Shown: positions 1-7,830 of the stretch, piece by piece
How the letters are laid out: each line of letters begins with the position of its first letter
How positions within the stretch are numbered: position 1 is the first letter of the stretch
Origin: Telluribacter sp035998675
GTDB taxonomy: Bacteria; Bacteroidota; Bacteroidia; Cytophagales; Spirosomataceae
Direction of reading: 5' to 3'
Length of the DNA stretch: 64,000 nt
Assembly: GCF_035998675.1 (NCBI RefSeq)
Contig: NZ_DASYHI010000022.1
Location: 248,001-312,000 of the forward strand
Translations under genes and position numbers: made by a program
The notes under the pieces: generated by a model
What the model saw: the letters and a program-made list of their open reading frames with translations, nothing else
What the model was told of the DNA's origin: nothing
Database searches by the model: none

Positions 1-527
1 ATATAGTCGTACAGGGTACCGTCACCATAGGGTTGAAATTCATAGCCATGATTATGGAAGGCAAAGGTCAGGTCGTTTTCTTTCAGGATTTTACCAACCC
101 GGTTAAAATCTTCTACGGCCTTTTTAGCATTCTCAATAGTAAAGTTGTTTTTTTCGTGAGGGATCCAGGCTACCATCACGAACTTAGCTCCCAGTGCCTT
201 GGCCTTCTTTACAACACTCATGGGATCCTTCACAATCTGCTCGTACCCGGCTCCCGTACCCGGAATGGATATCCCCCGGTCGTTGGCCAGTTTCCGGAAC
301 TGCTCCTCGGTATAGCCTTTTGGAGCACCGGCTTCCAGTTCGGTAATCCCTAAGGCTTTGATGCTGTCGAGGGTAGCCTCTACGCCGTGCGGCCAGCTAA
401 ACCGGTAGGTATAAGCCTGGGCAGCGAACGGAGCAGTATAGAGAGGTTTATTTGACTTCTGTGCCTGTGACTGATAGCCTCCTGCCAGCATAAGGGCCAT
501 CCCAAGGGCGATGGTTACTTTCTTCAT
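1..527 (-). CDS. Sugar phosphate isomerase/epimerase (TIM barrel), C-terminus cut by window edge
   Basis: The reading frame starts at an ATG at 525-527 and runs off the left edge, so only about 175 N-terminal residues are visible. It opens with a signal peptide (MKKVTIALGMALMLAGG, ending near SQAQ), so the product should be periplasmic. The mature part fits the xylose-isomerase-like/AP-endonuclease-2 TIM-barrel family: a strand with LGITELEAG, then GAKFVMVAWIP, and a late FHNHGYEF segment that usually carries metal-binding His/Glu residues. It lies 48 bp downstream of the GMC oxidoreductase on the same strand and probably ends that operon, acting on the oxidised (keto) sugar. The substrate cannot be read from sequence. 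Confidence 0.8.
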   Translation of the reverse strand, partial: MKKVTIALGMALMLAGGYQSQAQKSNKPLYTAPFAAQAYTYRFSWPHGVEATLDSIKALGITELEAGAPKGYTEEQFRKLANDRGISIPGTGAGYEQIVKDPMSVVKKAKALGAKFVMVAWIPHEKNNFTIENAKKAVEDFNRVGKILKENDLTFAFHNHGYEFQPYGDGTLYDY

Positions 528-575
528 ATTTTTCTTTTTAAATTGTAAGGTTTGAACTGGTGCTGTACTAAAATT

Positions 576-2288
576 CTATAAATTTTTCTTTTTCAACTCT
601 TTAACTGCATAATCAGCCGCGCGGGCGGTCAGGGCCATGTAGGTCAGGGAGGGATTTTGGGTTGAGGTAGAAGTCATACAGGCCCCGTCGGTGACGAATA
701 CATTAGGTACCGTGTGTAGCTGATTCCACTTGTTCAGGAGCGAGGTCTTGGGGTCTTTGCCCATCCGGACACCTCCCATTTCGTGTATGTCCGAACCGGG
801 TGCAGAATGGGAATCAGTAGCCCGGATATTGGTAAAGCCCGCCAGGGTAAACATCTCGGTAAATTGCTCGTGGTAATCCCTGATGATTTTCTCGTCGTTG
901 TCGTCCCAGTCGGCCGATATCCGCAACTGCGGAATACCGTACTTGTCTTTCAGGTCAGGGTCAAGCCGGACAAAGTTAGTTTCCTTGGGTAGTACCTCGG
1001 CCATCATCCAGGAACTTACCCGCCAGTTGCCCAGGGTGGGGTTCAGCAGGCTATGTTTGAGGTCTTCGCCTACTCCATCGCGGTCCTGAATGGTACTTCG
1101 GCCTCCGGCAAAGCCCGCCGCATAGCCCCGTAAAAAGTCCGTTTCCTGCTTATACACATTGCGAAAACGGGGGAAGTAGCTATGGTTGGGAGTGCGGCCG
1201 TCGGTAGTTTTGTCCAGGTGGCCCTCGTATTCGGCCGATATACGGGCGCGGTAGTTGTGCCAGGCTATGTACTTACCCATGAGTCCGTTGTCATTTCCCA
1301 GACCATTCGGAAAGCGGCCGGAAACAGAGTTAAGCAGAATAAGGGTACTGTTCAGGGCCGAGCCATTTACAAAGATGACCTTGGCGTAAAACTCAATCAT
1401 TTCTTTAGTAGTGGCATCAACTACCCGTACGCCCGTTGCTTTCTCTTTTTTCTCATCGTAGATAAGCGAATGTACTACCGAGTGCGGACGCAGCGTCATG
1501 TTTCCGGTTTTAGCGGCCCAGGGTAAGGTAGAGGCATTGCTGCTGAAGTACCCTCCCAACGGACAGCCCCGCACACACAGCGCCCGGTTCTGGCATTTGG
1601 CCCGCCCCTGCTCGTTATGGATGGGTTTGGGGTCGGTAATATGCGCGCAGCGCCCCTGAATCAGGTGGCGGTCCTTATAATTTTTAGCTATTACGCTCTG
1701 TAAGTGCGTTTCGACGCAGTTCATTTCAAAGGCGGGCAGAAACTCGCCGTCGGGCAGGTTGGGCAGGCCATCCTTATTGCCCGATATGCCCGCAAATTTC
1801 TCCACGTAGCTGTACCAGGGGGCAATATCCTTGTACCGGATAGGCCAGTCAACGGCAAAGCCATCGCGGGCCGGTCCATCAAAATCATACTCGCTCCAGC
1901 GCTGGGTCTGGCGCGCCCACAACAACGACTTTCCACCCACGTGGTAACCACGCGTCCAGCGAAAAGGCTTCTCCTCTACGAAAGGCTGCTCGTCGTCCTT
2001 TAAGGCAAAGTGCAGCGTAGCCTCACTATAGAGTCCGCTGCGACTGTTTACCGGATTCTGTTTACGTACATCGAGCGGTACCTGACCGCGGTGCCCCAGC
2101 TCCCAGGGGTGCAGGTTGGCCGTTGGGTAGTCGATACCATGCTTCACGTCGCGGCCGCGCTCCAGCACCAGGGTTTTGAGCCCTTTTTCACTCAGCTCTT
2201 TGGCGGCCCATCCGCCACTAATCCCCGACCCTATGACAATAGCATCGTAAGTGTTGGCTTTGGTAGAATCTATATTGAAATAAGACAT
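576..2288 (-). CDS. GMC-family FAD-dependent oxidoreductase (glucoside 3-dehydrogenase-like large subunit)
   Basis: A 570-residue flavoprotein of the glucose-methanol-choline family. Residues 17-26 hold the dinucleotide-binding GxGxxG (VIGSGISGG), followed by the acidic end of the second strand (VLERGRD). A Cys-rich loop with RGCPLGG lies mid-protein. The C-terminal domain has the H-x-x-G-G pattern (IHEMGGVRMG) and the closing STQNPSLT segment, whose Asn is typical of the GMC active site. There is no signal peptide; export probably depends on the Tat-targeted small subunit encoded 118 bp upstream. GMC plus gluconate-dehydrogenase-subunit-3 pairs are known as membrane-linked sugar dehydrogenases, including glucoside 3-dehydrogenases (LacA/LacC). 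Family call is firm; substrate is inferred. Confidence 0.88.
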   Translation of the reverse strand: MSYFNIDSTKANTYDAIVIGSGISGGWAAKELSEKGLKTLVLERGRDVKHGIDYPTANLHPWELGHRGQVPLDVRKQNPVNSRSGLYSEATLHFALKDDEQPFVEEKPFRWTRGYHVGGKSLLWARQTQRWSEYDFDGPARDGFAVDWPIRYKDIAPWYSYVEKFAGISGNKDGLPNLPDGEFLPAFEMNCVETHLQSVIAKNYKDRHLIQGRCAHITDPKPIHNEQGRAKCQNRALCVRGCPLGGYFSSNASTLPWAAKTGNMTLRPHSVVHSLIYDEKKEKATGVRVVDATTKEMIEFYAKVIFVNGSALNSTLILLNSVSGRFPNGLGNDNGLMGKYIAWHNYRARISAEYEGHLDKTTDGRTPNHSYFPRFRNVYKQETDFLRGYAAGFAGGRSTIQDRDGVGEDLKHSLLNPTLGNWRVSSWMMAEVLPKETNFVRLDPDLKDKYGIPQLRISADWDDNDEKIIRDYHEQFTEMFTLAGFTNIRATDSHSAPGSDIHEMGGVRMGKDPKTSLLNKWNQLHTVPNVFVTDGACMTSTSTQNPSLTYMALTARAADYAVKELKKKNL

Positions 2289-2406
2289 AGATAGTTTTGA
2301 ATTTCGATTGCTGACCGGGGCGCCGGAGCGCTGTCATTTTTTTAAACGCAGAGTAAAAGGGAGTTTAGCGCAAAGTTTTTTACTCATTCACTCATTCGCT
2401 CTTTCA

Positions 2407-2928
2407 CTATTGAGTCACTGGTACGCAGCCGTAGTAGTGGCCGGGCATGGGGTTGTACTTCATGTGGTTGACCATTACGTACTCGGAGGTGGTATAGCCC
2501 TGAATGGTAAGGCGCTTCAGCAAGTCATAGTACTCTTTTTCTTCTTTGTTTTCCAGGGCTTGTACTTTCATCAGCAACTCCCGGCGTTGGGCAGGTTCAG
2601 CGGCGGCAAAATCTTTACCGTACGCCTGTTTAGCCGTACTATTGAGCGCATCCAGCCCCTGAGCAACCTGTTTCTGTACCTCCGGCTCATAACAATCCGC
2701 CAGCATTTTCTGGATAAAGTCAGGTACTTTCAGGTCTTTGGCACCGGGTGTATCGGTAGCCGGAATCAGCGTATCTGCCAGCTCAACCAGCATGGCCTGT
2801 TGTGATACGGTCAGAAAAGCCGGAGTACCTGCCACCGTCGCCTGGTTCCAGCCCCTGGCCCAGGCAGGCATTGCCAAAAGGCCTCCGGCCGTTACAGCCA
2901 TGCTTTTTAACGCCGCGCGTCTTTCCAT
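2407..2928 (-). CDS. Gluconate 2-dehydrogenase subunit 3 family protein (Tat-exported small subunit)
   Basis: A 173-residue protein read from the ATG at 2928. That start puts a Tat-type leader at the N-terminus (MERRAALKSMAVTAGG, then a short hydrophobic stretch to PAWA), whereas the upstream alternative start adds residues unlike a leader. The mature part is helical, with the pattern typical of this family (LVELADTLIPATDTPGAKD, then DFIQKMLADCY). These small subunits escort the GMC flavoprotein through the Tat pathway and help pass electrons to a cytochrome. It is first in the leftward operon with the GMC oxidoreductase and the TIM-barrel protein. No cytochrome c gene lies directly beside it. 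Confidence 0.85.
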   Translation of the reverse strand: MERRAALKSMAVTAGGLLAMPAWARGWNQATVAGTPAFLTVSQQAMLVELADTLIPATDTPGAKDLKVPDFIQKMLADCYEPEVQKQVAQGLDALNSTAKQAYGKDFAAAEPAQRRELLMKVQALENKEEKEYYDLLKRLTIQGYTTSEYVMVNHMKYNPMPGHYYGCVPVTQ

Positions 2929-3221
2929 TATGGTTTCCGAATAAAAAAGAGTAGTAAAGTACAACTCCTACTAAAAGGCTGATTTCGGCTAGTTTACCTA
3001 TGGTGGCTGATTATTTCGCAGAGAAGAGCTAAGTAACTACCTCTAGCAGCGAAGTTCCGGACTTATTTAAGATGTGTTTTTTAACCTGAGAAGGCTTTTA
3101 ATTCTGCTGGGTTAGAGTACTTATTGCTCTAAACAAATAAATTATGTCCTGTTTATTCATGAATTCCAGATTTTGCGATATTTTCACCCCAAATACATTC
3201 AAAAATAACTCTAACTTAGCC

Positions 3222-4391
3222 ATGTTCAAGAAGAAAAAAGTGACCGGGGAATCTTCTGCCAGTCCTAAAAAATCACCCTTGCGCGAATGGTCCGATTCGG
3301 TGCTGTTTGCGGTTATCGCCGCTACCCTGATTCGCTTTCTGACTTTTGAAGCTTTTGCCATTCCTACGCCTTCCATGGAAAATAGCCTGATGGTAGGCGA
3401 CTATTTGTTTGTGAGCAAGCTCCATTACGGCATCCGCACGCCCAAAACGCCCCTACAGGTACCTCTGACGCATCAGAAAATCTGGGGTACCGATATCCCT
3501 TCCTATCATACCGCCATTCAACTGCCTACCTTTCGGCTTCCGGGATTTTCCAAGGTTAAAAACGGCGACGTCGTAGTCTTTAATTTCCCTCCGCCCAAAC
3601 CCGGTGAACCCGACTACCCTATTGATTTAAGGACCAATGTGATTAAGCGTTGCGTTGGAATACCGGGCGACAAAGTAGAAATCAGGCAGGAACAGGTATT
3701 TGTAAATGACAATGCCCTTCCTGTTCCAACCCGCTCCGAAACTACCTACTTCGTCAGAACGACCGAAGTACTTAACGAGCGTTTTTTCAGGAAATACAAT
3801 ATTATTAACGACTACCAGTCACCCGAGGGCCCTTTCATCAACTGGCAGCCGATAGAGGTATACGATGAGGCTACCAATGCCACTACTTTGAAGGGCTACT
3901 GGTTTAATACTACTCCTGATGTTATTTCACAGTTTAAAGAATTTGAATGGGTGAAGGGGGTTGAATTGACCACCGAACAGCCAGGTACTGTTGCTCAGGG
4001 CATTTACGGAGGCTCGGCTTTTGCCTGGAACCGGGATAACTTTGGACCACTGACTGTTCCTCAAAAAGGGATGACCATTCCCGTAAACCGCCAAACCATC
4101 GCGCTGTACGGTTTGGTTATTGAACGGTACGAAGGAAACGATGCCGTAGAAATTACAACGGAATCCATCCGACTGAAAGGCCAACCCATAACCAGCTACA
4201 CCTTTCGGCAGGACTACTACTTTATGATGGGCGACAACCGCCATAATTCGGATGACTCCCGCTACTGGGGTTTTGTGCCGGAAGACCATATCGTAGGCAA
4301 AGCCGTATTTGTATGGATGTCCCTGGACCCCGTTCCGGCTAATGCCTGGAATAAAATACGGTGGAGCCGTCTTTTTCGGGTAATTGAGTAA
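3222..4391 (+). CDS. lepB: Signal peptidase I
   Basis: A 389-residue inner-membrane serine protease that removes signal peptides from exported proteins. The start at 3222 (MFKKKKVTGE) places a Lys-rich cytoplasmic tail before the single transmembrane segment at about 27-41. The catalytic Ser is Ser51 in TPSMENSLMVGD, and the general base is Lys142 in NVIKRCVGIPGD. The conserved C-terminal box reads MMGDNRHNSDDSRYWG. Between the Lys box and this last box lies an insert of about 180 residues, longer than in the E. coli enzyme but usual in Bacteroidota. It stands alone and converges with the carotenoid gene. Confidence 0.95.
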   Translation: MFKKKKVTGESSASPKKSPLREWSDSVLFAVIAATLIRFLTFEAFAIPTPSMENSLMVGDYLFVSKLHYGIRTPKTPLQVPLTHQKIWGTDIPSYHTAIQLPTFRLPGFSKVKNGDVVVFNFPPPKPGEPDYPIDLRTNVIKRCVGIPGDKVEIRQEQVFVNDNALPVPTRSETTYFVRTTEVLNERFFRKYNIINDYQSPEGPFINWQPIEVYDEATNATTLKGYWFNTTPDVISQFKEFEWVKGVELTTEQPGTVAQGIYGGSAFAWNRDNFGPLTVPQKGMTIPVNRQTIALYGLVIERYEGNDAVEITTESIRLKGQPITSYTFRQDYYFMMGDNRHNSDDSRYWGFVPEDHIVGKAVFVWMSLDPVPANAWNKIRWSRLFRVIE

Positions 4392-4406
4392 ATCCAATAC
4401 TCACCT

Positions 4407-4443
4407 GGAGTGCGTAGCGAATTCGAAGGAGGCTACGCACTCC
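4407..4443 (+). terminator. Hairpin terminator after lepB
   Basis: A perfect 12-bp stem, GGAGTGCGTAGC at 4407-4418 pairing with 4432-4443, around a 13-nt loop, 15 bp after the lepB stop codon. It is followed by a pyrimidine-rich tract rather than a clean T run. Confidence 0.7.
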
Positions 4444-4450
4444 CCATTTC

Positions 4451-4504
4451 TTACCTTTCCTCCTTTCCAACCCTTCCTCCTTTCTTACCTTTCCTCCTTT
4501 CTAC
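4451..4504. repeat. Short pyrimidine-rich tandem repeat
   Basis: Imperfect tandem copies of TTACCTTTCCTCC / CTTCCTCCTTTC between the lepB terminator and the end of the converging carotenoid gene, whose last codons it overlaps. On the minus strand it reads as AGGAAAGG-type repeats, like the tandem array at 58119-58157, which also lies between convergent genes. Confidence 0.6.
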
Positions 4505-5987
4505 CATTCACCAAATCTCCCACTATCTTGGCCGATAGCAGGCACAGAGGAATACCGCCTCCGGGATGAACGCTACCGCCCACAAAATAGAGGTTGCTGT
4601 AGTCGGAAGAAAAGTTGGCGTGGCGCAAAAAGGCCGCGAAGCGGTTGTTGGAGCTATTGCCGTACAAGGCACCCTGGGAGCTGGATGTGCGGGATTCGAT
4701 AAGTCGTGGGTCGAGCAGTGATTCACATTCAATCAGACTCCCTATGTCCTGGCCCAACAGGCGGCTTAGTTTGTTGATGATGTTCTGGCGGGTCTGGTCA
4801 ATGAGGGCGTCCCAGTCCTGACCACTGTTGGCCGGTGCGTTGACCATGACGAACCAGTTTTCGGAGTCAGCGGGAGCGTCGGCTGGTTCGTACTTAGAGG
4901 TGATATTGATATATACCGTGGGATCTTGGTGAATGGTCTTCTGCTGGAATAGGTGGTTGAACTCGGTCGAGTAGTCGTTACTGAAGAAAATGTTGTGCAG
5001 TCCCAGCTCCGGAAAGCTCCTTTTTATTCCCCAATAGAAAATAAGGGCCGAACTGGACTTGGGCTGACGCAGAATACGCTCCGGCTGCCGGGCCTGCGGC
5101 AGTAGTTTCCGAAAGGTATTCACCACATCCATATTACTAACTACCCGCTCAAAGGGTAGAAATAAATCCTTCACCCGGATACCCGTTACCCGTTTTCCTT
5201 CAATGACTATTTCCTGGACCGGCGTAGAAAAATGGAACTTCACGCCCAGGTCTTCGGCCAGTCGCACCAGACTATTGGTAATAGCTACCATACCGCCTTT
5301 CGGAAAAAAAGCCCCGATGTTGTACTCCAGGTGCGGGATAATATTCATGGTAGCGGGCGTCTGGTACGGATCGGAGCCATTGTAGGTAGCATAGCGGTTA
5401 AACAGCTGCACTACCCTCGGGTCCCGGAAGCGGGTACTATTGGCGCTATGCATAGAGCGGAAGGCATCCAGCCGGTGCAGGTTGAGGTACCCTTTCAGGG
5501 CGTCCCGATTAAAGTAGGTACTTAGCTTGTGCAGGGAGCGGTGCAGGAAAAGCTTTTCTGTCACCTCAAACTTTGTCGCGCTATCGCGCAGGTGCGACAG
5601 TACGTGGTCAGCGGGCTCACCCAGGTGGGTTTCGATTTCGCGGGCCAGCCGCTCAGGTTCAGCGTGAGCGGTGAAGCGGGTGCCGTCTTCGTAAAAGTAC
5701 CGGCAGGTTTCGGGTAGCCTAATGTACTGAAAGTAGTCCTCCGGAGTTTTTCCGGCTACCCGAAAAAGGTCATCGACCAGTTGGGGCATGGTGAAAAGCG
5801 AAGGACCCGCGTCAAAACGGTATCCCGCCATTTCAAAACTGGACAGCTTTCCACCTGGATAAGCGTTGCCCTCAAATACCTCCACCGGATACCCTTTGGC
5901 CGCCAGGCGTACGGCCGTGGCAATACCGGCTATGCCCGCCCCGACTACGGCCGTCCGGCCCCGGAGGCCCTCCTGCTTATTGGACAT
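4485..5987 (-). CDS. crtD: Phytoene desaturase family protein, probably 1-hydroxycarotenoid 3,4-desaturase (CrtD-like)
   Basis: A 500-residue FAD-dependent carotenoid desaturase. The N-terminal Rossmann motif AVVGAGIAGIATAVRL at about 14-29 is followed by the PGGKLSSF loop typical of CrtI-type enzymes, and the C-terminus carries the family signature VGGSVHPGGGIP. The middle segment LFNRYATYNGSDPYQTP resembles CrtD (hydroxycarotenoid 3,4-desaturase) more than phytoene desaturase CrtI, and there is no phytoene synthase (crtB) next door, which is the usual partner of crtI. It likely works late in synthesis of monocyclic carotenoids such as saproxanthin or myxol types. Its start overlaps the end of pncB by 11 bp, suggesting co-translation. 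CrtI remains possible. Confidence 0.75.
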   Translation of the reverse strand: MSNKQEGLRGRTAVVGAGIAGIATAVRLAAKGYPVEVFEGNAYPGGKLSSFEMAGYRFDAGPSLFTMPQLVDDLFRVAGKTPEDYFQYIRLPETCRYFYEDGTRFTAHAEPERLAREIETHLGEPADHVLSHLRDSATKFEVTEKLFLHRSLHKLSTYFNRDALKGYLNLHRLDAFRSMHSANSTRFRDPRVVQLFNRYATYNGSDPYQTPATMNIIPHLEYNIGAFFPKGGMVAITNSLVRLAEDLGVKFHFSTPVQEIVIEGKRVTGIRVKDLFLPFERVVSNMDVVNTFRKLLPQARQPERILRQPKSSSALIFYWGIKRSFPELGLHNIFFSNDYSTEFNHLFQQKTIHQDPTVYINITSKYEPADAPADSENWFVMVNAPANSGQDWDALIDQTRQNIINKLSRLLGQDIGSLIECESLLDPRLIESRTSSSQGALYGNSSNNRFAAFLRHANFSSDYSNLYFVGGSVHPGGGIPLCLLSAKIVGDLVNGRKEER

Positions 5988-7455
5988 CTGCTTTTCTGGT
6001 CGAGCGAAGTGAGAAAATCAAATCGGTTTTGAGGTCAAAGAGCTGCTGCTCCAGCCCCACCGGGTAGGTATGCGGATTAACAAAACGCTTTATACCCCCG
6101 TGGAAGGAACTTAACTGTTGTTGCACCCGCCGGCGGGCCGCCTCAATGGTGGGTAGTTCATACACCAGCTTTCCTTCCCTGAACACCGGTACCAGCAGGT
6201 CTTCGTAGGTCAGTGAAGCCGCCAGGGAAGTACGTCGGGTAAAATCATAGGGATCAACCATAGTGGGTAAGGCAGGTGGCGGGGCTTCTTCATTAAAAAT
6301 CATGTCCGCTTTGTAAGTACTATTTTCACAGTAACGCCGTACCTGCTGGATACCCGGCGTAGACACCTTCACGGCCTGTTCGGACAGCTTGAGCTTGTAT
6401 TCCCATACATTCTCTTTGGTACAGATAGCCGCCAGCTTATATACTCCTCCCAGGGCCGGCTGGTCGTAAGCCGTTACCAGCTTGGTACCTACACCCCATA
6501 CATTTATTTTGGCACCCTGGTTTTTAAGGCTGGCCATGATGTGCTCGTCGAGGTCGTTACTGGCGACGATGGAAGTAGAGGTGAATCCGGCCCCATCCAG
6601 CAACTTGCGGGCTTCAATACTCAGGTACGCCAGGTCGCCCGAATCAAGCCGGATGCCACCCAGGTCATAGCCCCGCTGCCGAAGCTGCTCCCCTACCCTG
6701 ATGGCATACTTTACCCCCTGAATGGTATCGTAGGTATCTACGAGCAGGGTAACGTTGTTGGGCATGATACGGGCGTAGGTCTCAAACGATTCCAGTTCGC
6801 TCTCAAATGACATCACCCAACTGTGGGCATGGGTACCCCGCACCGGTATACCGTAGAGCTTACCGGCCAGTACGTTGGCCGTAGCGTCAAAACCACCAAT
6901 GTAAGCAGCTCGGCTGGCGGTCATGCCACCGTCGGGACCCTGGGCGCGCCGGAGGCCAAACTCAAGCAGGGTGTCCTGCCCGGCTACCAGGCGCATGCGG
7001 GCGGCTTTAGTGGCAATCAAAGTCTGGAAGTTAATCAGGTTCAGCAAGGGTGTCTCGAGGAGCTGGCACTGAAGGATTGGTCCCTTGATGCGCAGCAGCG
7101 GCTCGTTAGGAAATACGATGGTACCTTCCGGTACGGCTTCTACCTCACAACTAAACTCCATGGTGCGCAGGTACTCCAGAAAATCCGGCGTAAACAGGGG
7201 CTTGCCGTCGCTACCGGTAAGGGTACCTAAGTACCGGAGGTCATCTTCCGATATCCTGAACGCAGTAAGGTAGTCAATGACGCTGCTTAGTCCGCAGGCT
7301 ACGGTAAAGCCGCCCTGAAAGGGGTGCTTCCGGAAGTACAGATTAAACACCGCCTGCTGCTCGGCCTTACCCGACTTAAAGTACCCGTAGGCCATGGTAA
7401 GCTGATACAGGTCCGTCAGCAGGCTGAGCGATCTATCGTAAAGTTGGTTAATCAT
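5977..7455 (-). CDS. pncB: Nicotinate phosphoribosyltransferase
   Basis: A 492-residue enzyme of NAD salvage that couples nicotinate to PRPP to give nicotinate mononucleotide. The N-terminus LLTDLYQLTMAYGYFKSG is the family signature, and later blocks include ALIATKAARM-type residues, RRAQGPDGG, GTHAHSWVMSF and GGIRLDSGDL, all around the phosphoribosyl site. It is in the middle of a leftward run: its ATG overlaps the stop of a small upstream frame as ATGA, and its own end overlaps the carotenoid gene. NAD synthetase (nadE) is elsewhere in this window at 58-60 kb. Confidence 0.95.
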   Translation of the reverse strand: MINQLYDRSLSLLTDLYQLTMAYGYFKSGKAEQQAVFNLYFRKHPFQGGFTVACGLSSVIDYLTAFRISEDDLRYLGTLTGSDGKPLFTPDFLEYLRTMEFSCEVEAVPEGTIVFPNEPLLRIKGPILQCQLLETPLLNLINFQTLIATKAARMRLVAGQDTLLEFGLRRAQGPDGGMTASRAAYIGGFDATANVLAGKLYGIPVRGTHAHSWVMSFESELESFETYARIMPNNVTLLVDTYDTIQGVKYAIRVGEQLRQRGYDLGGIRLDSGDLAYLSIEARKLLDGAGFTSTSIVASNDLDEHIMASLKNQGAKINVWGVGTKLVTAYDQPALGGVYKLAAICTKENVWEYKLKLSEQAVKVSTPGIQQVRRYCENSTYKADMIFNEEAPPPALPTMVDPYDFTRRTSLAASLTYEDLLVPVFREGKLVYELPTIEAARRRVQQQLSSFHGGIKRFVNPHTYPVGLEQQLFDLKTDLIFSLRSTRKADVQ

Positions 7456-7682
7456 GCCCGGGAAGTAAGGTACTCTTTTTTAAGGATATTTGGGAACAGC
7501 TGCTCCAGAAGCACTTCCTGCCACCTTTTTATTTCATATAGTACCTCAAAATTAACAATCTTGTTTGATTTGGCTATACCCTCATGATCAGGCTTCCATT
7601 CAACCTCTCTTATTAACCATTCAAATTTTTTTTCTATTCCCGTGCAACATTCTTGCTTCACTTTGTATCTATCTACCGACAC
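7452..7682 (-). CDS. Small hypothetical protein
   Basis: A 76-residue frame whose TGA overlaps the pncB ATG (ATGA), an arrangement typical of translational coupling. The protein is charged with a likely helical centre (EKKFEWLIREVEWKP, LYEIKRWQEVLLEQLF). I do not recognise a family, and there is no signal peptide or membrane segment. The DNA is more AT-rich than pncB and codon use differs from the neighbours, so it could be a chance frame or a decayed gene in the pncB leader. Confidence 0.35.
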   Translation of the reverse strand: MSVDRYKVKQECCTGIEKKFEWLIREVEWKPDHEGIAKSNKIVNFEVLYEIKRWQEVLLEQLFPNILKKEYLTSRA

Positions 7683-7771
7683 ACACCCGCCGTTCCGGTA
7701 GCCAGCTTGTTCCGTTCATACAACTTATTTGCCTTTCGTGTAATGAAAGGTTCTATGTTATACAAAGTACT

Positions 7772-7779
7772 TACCTTTG
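7772..7779 (+). promoter_or_regulatory. Bacteroidota -7 promoter element (TACCTTTG)
   Basis: TACCTTTG matches TAnnTTTG and lies about 50 bp before the ATG of the outer-membrane receptor gene. No good TTTG box is at the usual 19-21 bp upstream, so this is a half-match. Confidence 0.45.
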
Positions 7780-7830
7780 CCATGTAGTATCTACAAAAGA
7801 TAAGCAACCTTGTACTGACATCTATTAGCC

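Noticed and set aside
4451..4504. CRISPR-like array
   Set aside because: Units are far too short and without unique spacers; it is a simple tandem repeat.
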